DNA from: Hemicentrotus pulcherrimus
Taxonomy: Eukaryota > Echinodermata > Echinoidea > Camarodonta > Strongylocentrotidae
Length of the DNA: 64,000 bases
Assembly: GCA_003118195.1 (NCBI GenBank)
Contig: BEXV01000382.1
Coordinates: 1 to 64,000 of the forward strand
Direction of reading: 5' to 3'
This document shows positions 63,361 to 64,000 of the stretch, in pieces. The first letter of the stretch is position 1, and the number at the start of each line of letters is the position of its first letter. The notes under the pieces are model-generated. The model was not told the origin of the DNA. It did no database searches and saw nothing but the letters and a program-made list of their open reading frames with translations. The position numbers and the translations under genes are program-made.

Positions 63361-63966
63361 GACGGAGATTCACAAGAGAGAGACAGAGAAACATCAATAT
63401 TACATGTAGTTTCTGTGGTCTAGGAGAGAATGCTGCCCCCTATAGTTACCAGCAAGATAATCACAGACAAACAACTAACAGAATGCAGAATGGTAATTAT
63501 GAATTCATGGACACAGAGAGCAGTATTCTCCACCAGCTGCTCAAGATTGCAATTAGTCAGTCAAAAGTAAAAACTGTATTCGGTCCGTCATTAGTCAAAA
63601 CATCACCAAAAACATTTATTCAATTGATTTGGAATGAAAGCATTAAAGACAAGAAAAGATCAATGTTTTATAACAATACTTTCATGCTACAAACAATACA
63701 TTCTTGTCACTTAGAATTGATAGAAAATTATCACTTTTGCTTTTCCTTGATTGATCAAATGCATGTACATCTTTTAATGTATTGATTACATTTATATTTC
63801 ACTATATAGGCAAACAAAATATCAATTAAATCAATATCATGAAAAAGGAAACAATGGAACAAAAAGTATTTCATCATGTTCAGCTTTGAAAGAATCACCT
63901 CAGCATTGTGGAAAAGCATTTTTCAATTGCATACAAAGGAAAAGTAGGGATGGAACATGAACTTAC

Positions 63967-64000
63967 TTGCCAAGTGAAGACCTCTGTCTCTTGTTGTCAT
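63967..64000 (-). CDS. possible partial upstream exon at window edge
   Basis: On the minus strand the last 34 bases of the window read openly as MTTRDRGLHLA plus one base and meet a good donor, CAA|GTAAGT. The phase (1) is compatible with the acceptor of tensin exon 2, where the split codon would become Asn before PSVEHVRF. It could be an exon of a longer tensin isoform extending beyond the window. Thirty-four bases are too few to recognise a protein, so it may be chance. Confidence 0.28.

Larger units (their letters stand above)
43045..63966. other. 5' flank of the short tensin form, or intron of a longer isoform; no coding gene recognised
   Basis: About 21 kb without a recognisable protein. 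It contains a promoter candidate near 45.3 kb, a (AGGGG)5 run, homopolymer tracts at 49407-49521 and 61571-61617, TIR elements at 51958-52484 and 61959-62275, a 15-bp hairpin at 59496-59538 and gaps at 53937-53954 and 60085. Longer open frames, such as 47704-48063 and 54769-55059 on the plus strand, have no domain, signal or splice context that I can identify. Confidence 0.6.

Noticed and set aside
63318..63785. 155-residue plus-strand open frame
   Set aside because: It starts within a GA microsatellite (Arg/Glu repeats), and the remainder shows no domain or conserved motif.

Overview
The window is AT-rich animal nuclear DNA. It has long introns, many microsatellites, several short inverted-repeat transposon remnants and a few assembly gaps. 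One protein-coding gene can be supported with confidence: a tensin-family gene on the minus strand. It has nine coding exons between 43044 and 6375, and every junction has GT-AG signals and a compatible phase. The spliced product is 446 residues: a 150-residue unstructured, acidic and Ser/Pro-rich N-terminus, then an SH2 domain, then the C-terminal tensin PTB domain. The actin-binding, PTP-like and C2 parts of long tensins are absent, so the predicted form resembles short TNS4/cten-like tensins. An invertebrate deuterostome, most likely an echinoderm such as a sea urchin, fits the sequence style and the divergence from vertebrate tensins. The species is an inference.

Layout by increasing coordinate (the gene runs right to left). 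1-6374 lies downstream of the stop codon and holds the probable 3' UTR, a SINE-like element, CAT microsatellites and three short TIR elements. 6375-9536 holds the five PTB-side exons. 9537-14469 is intron 4. 14470-14643 and 24195-25125 hold the three SH2 exons. They are separated by a 9.5-kb intron with a four-unit tandem array of about 130 bp, a CAT microsatellite and a 91-base gap. 25126-42593 is a 17.5-kb intron containing a second copy of a 100-bp MITE and a 533-bp element with TTAA target-site duplications. 42594-43044 is the first coding exon, with a strong start context and an in-frame stop just upstream. 43045-64000 is 5' flank, or the intron of a longer isoform. It contains a TATA-less promoter candidate near 45.3 kb, a G-quadruplex-prone repeat, a 527-bp TIR element with internal palindromes, and at the very edge a possible splice donor on the same strand.

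Tensins link integrin tails (through the PTB domain), phosphotyrosine proteins (through the SH2 domain) and actin at cell-matrix adhesions. A form carrying only SH2 and PTB would be expected to occupy the same integrin and phosphotyrosine sites without the N-terminal actin link. I found no bacterial-type operon, CRISPR array, rRNA, tRNA or retroviral gene. Most other open frames here are low-complexity or chance frames.
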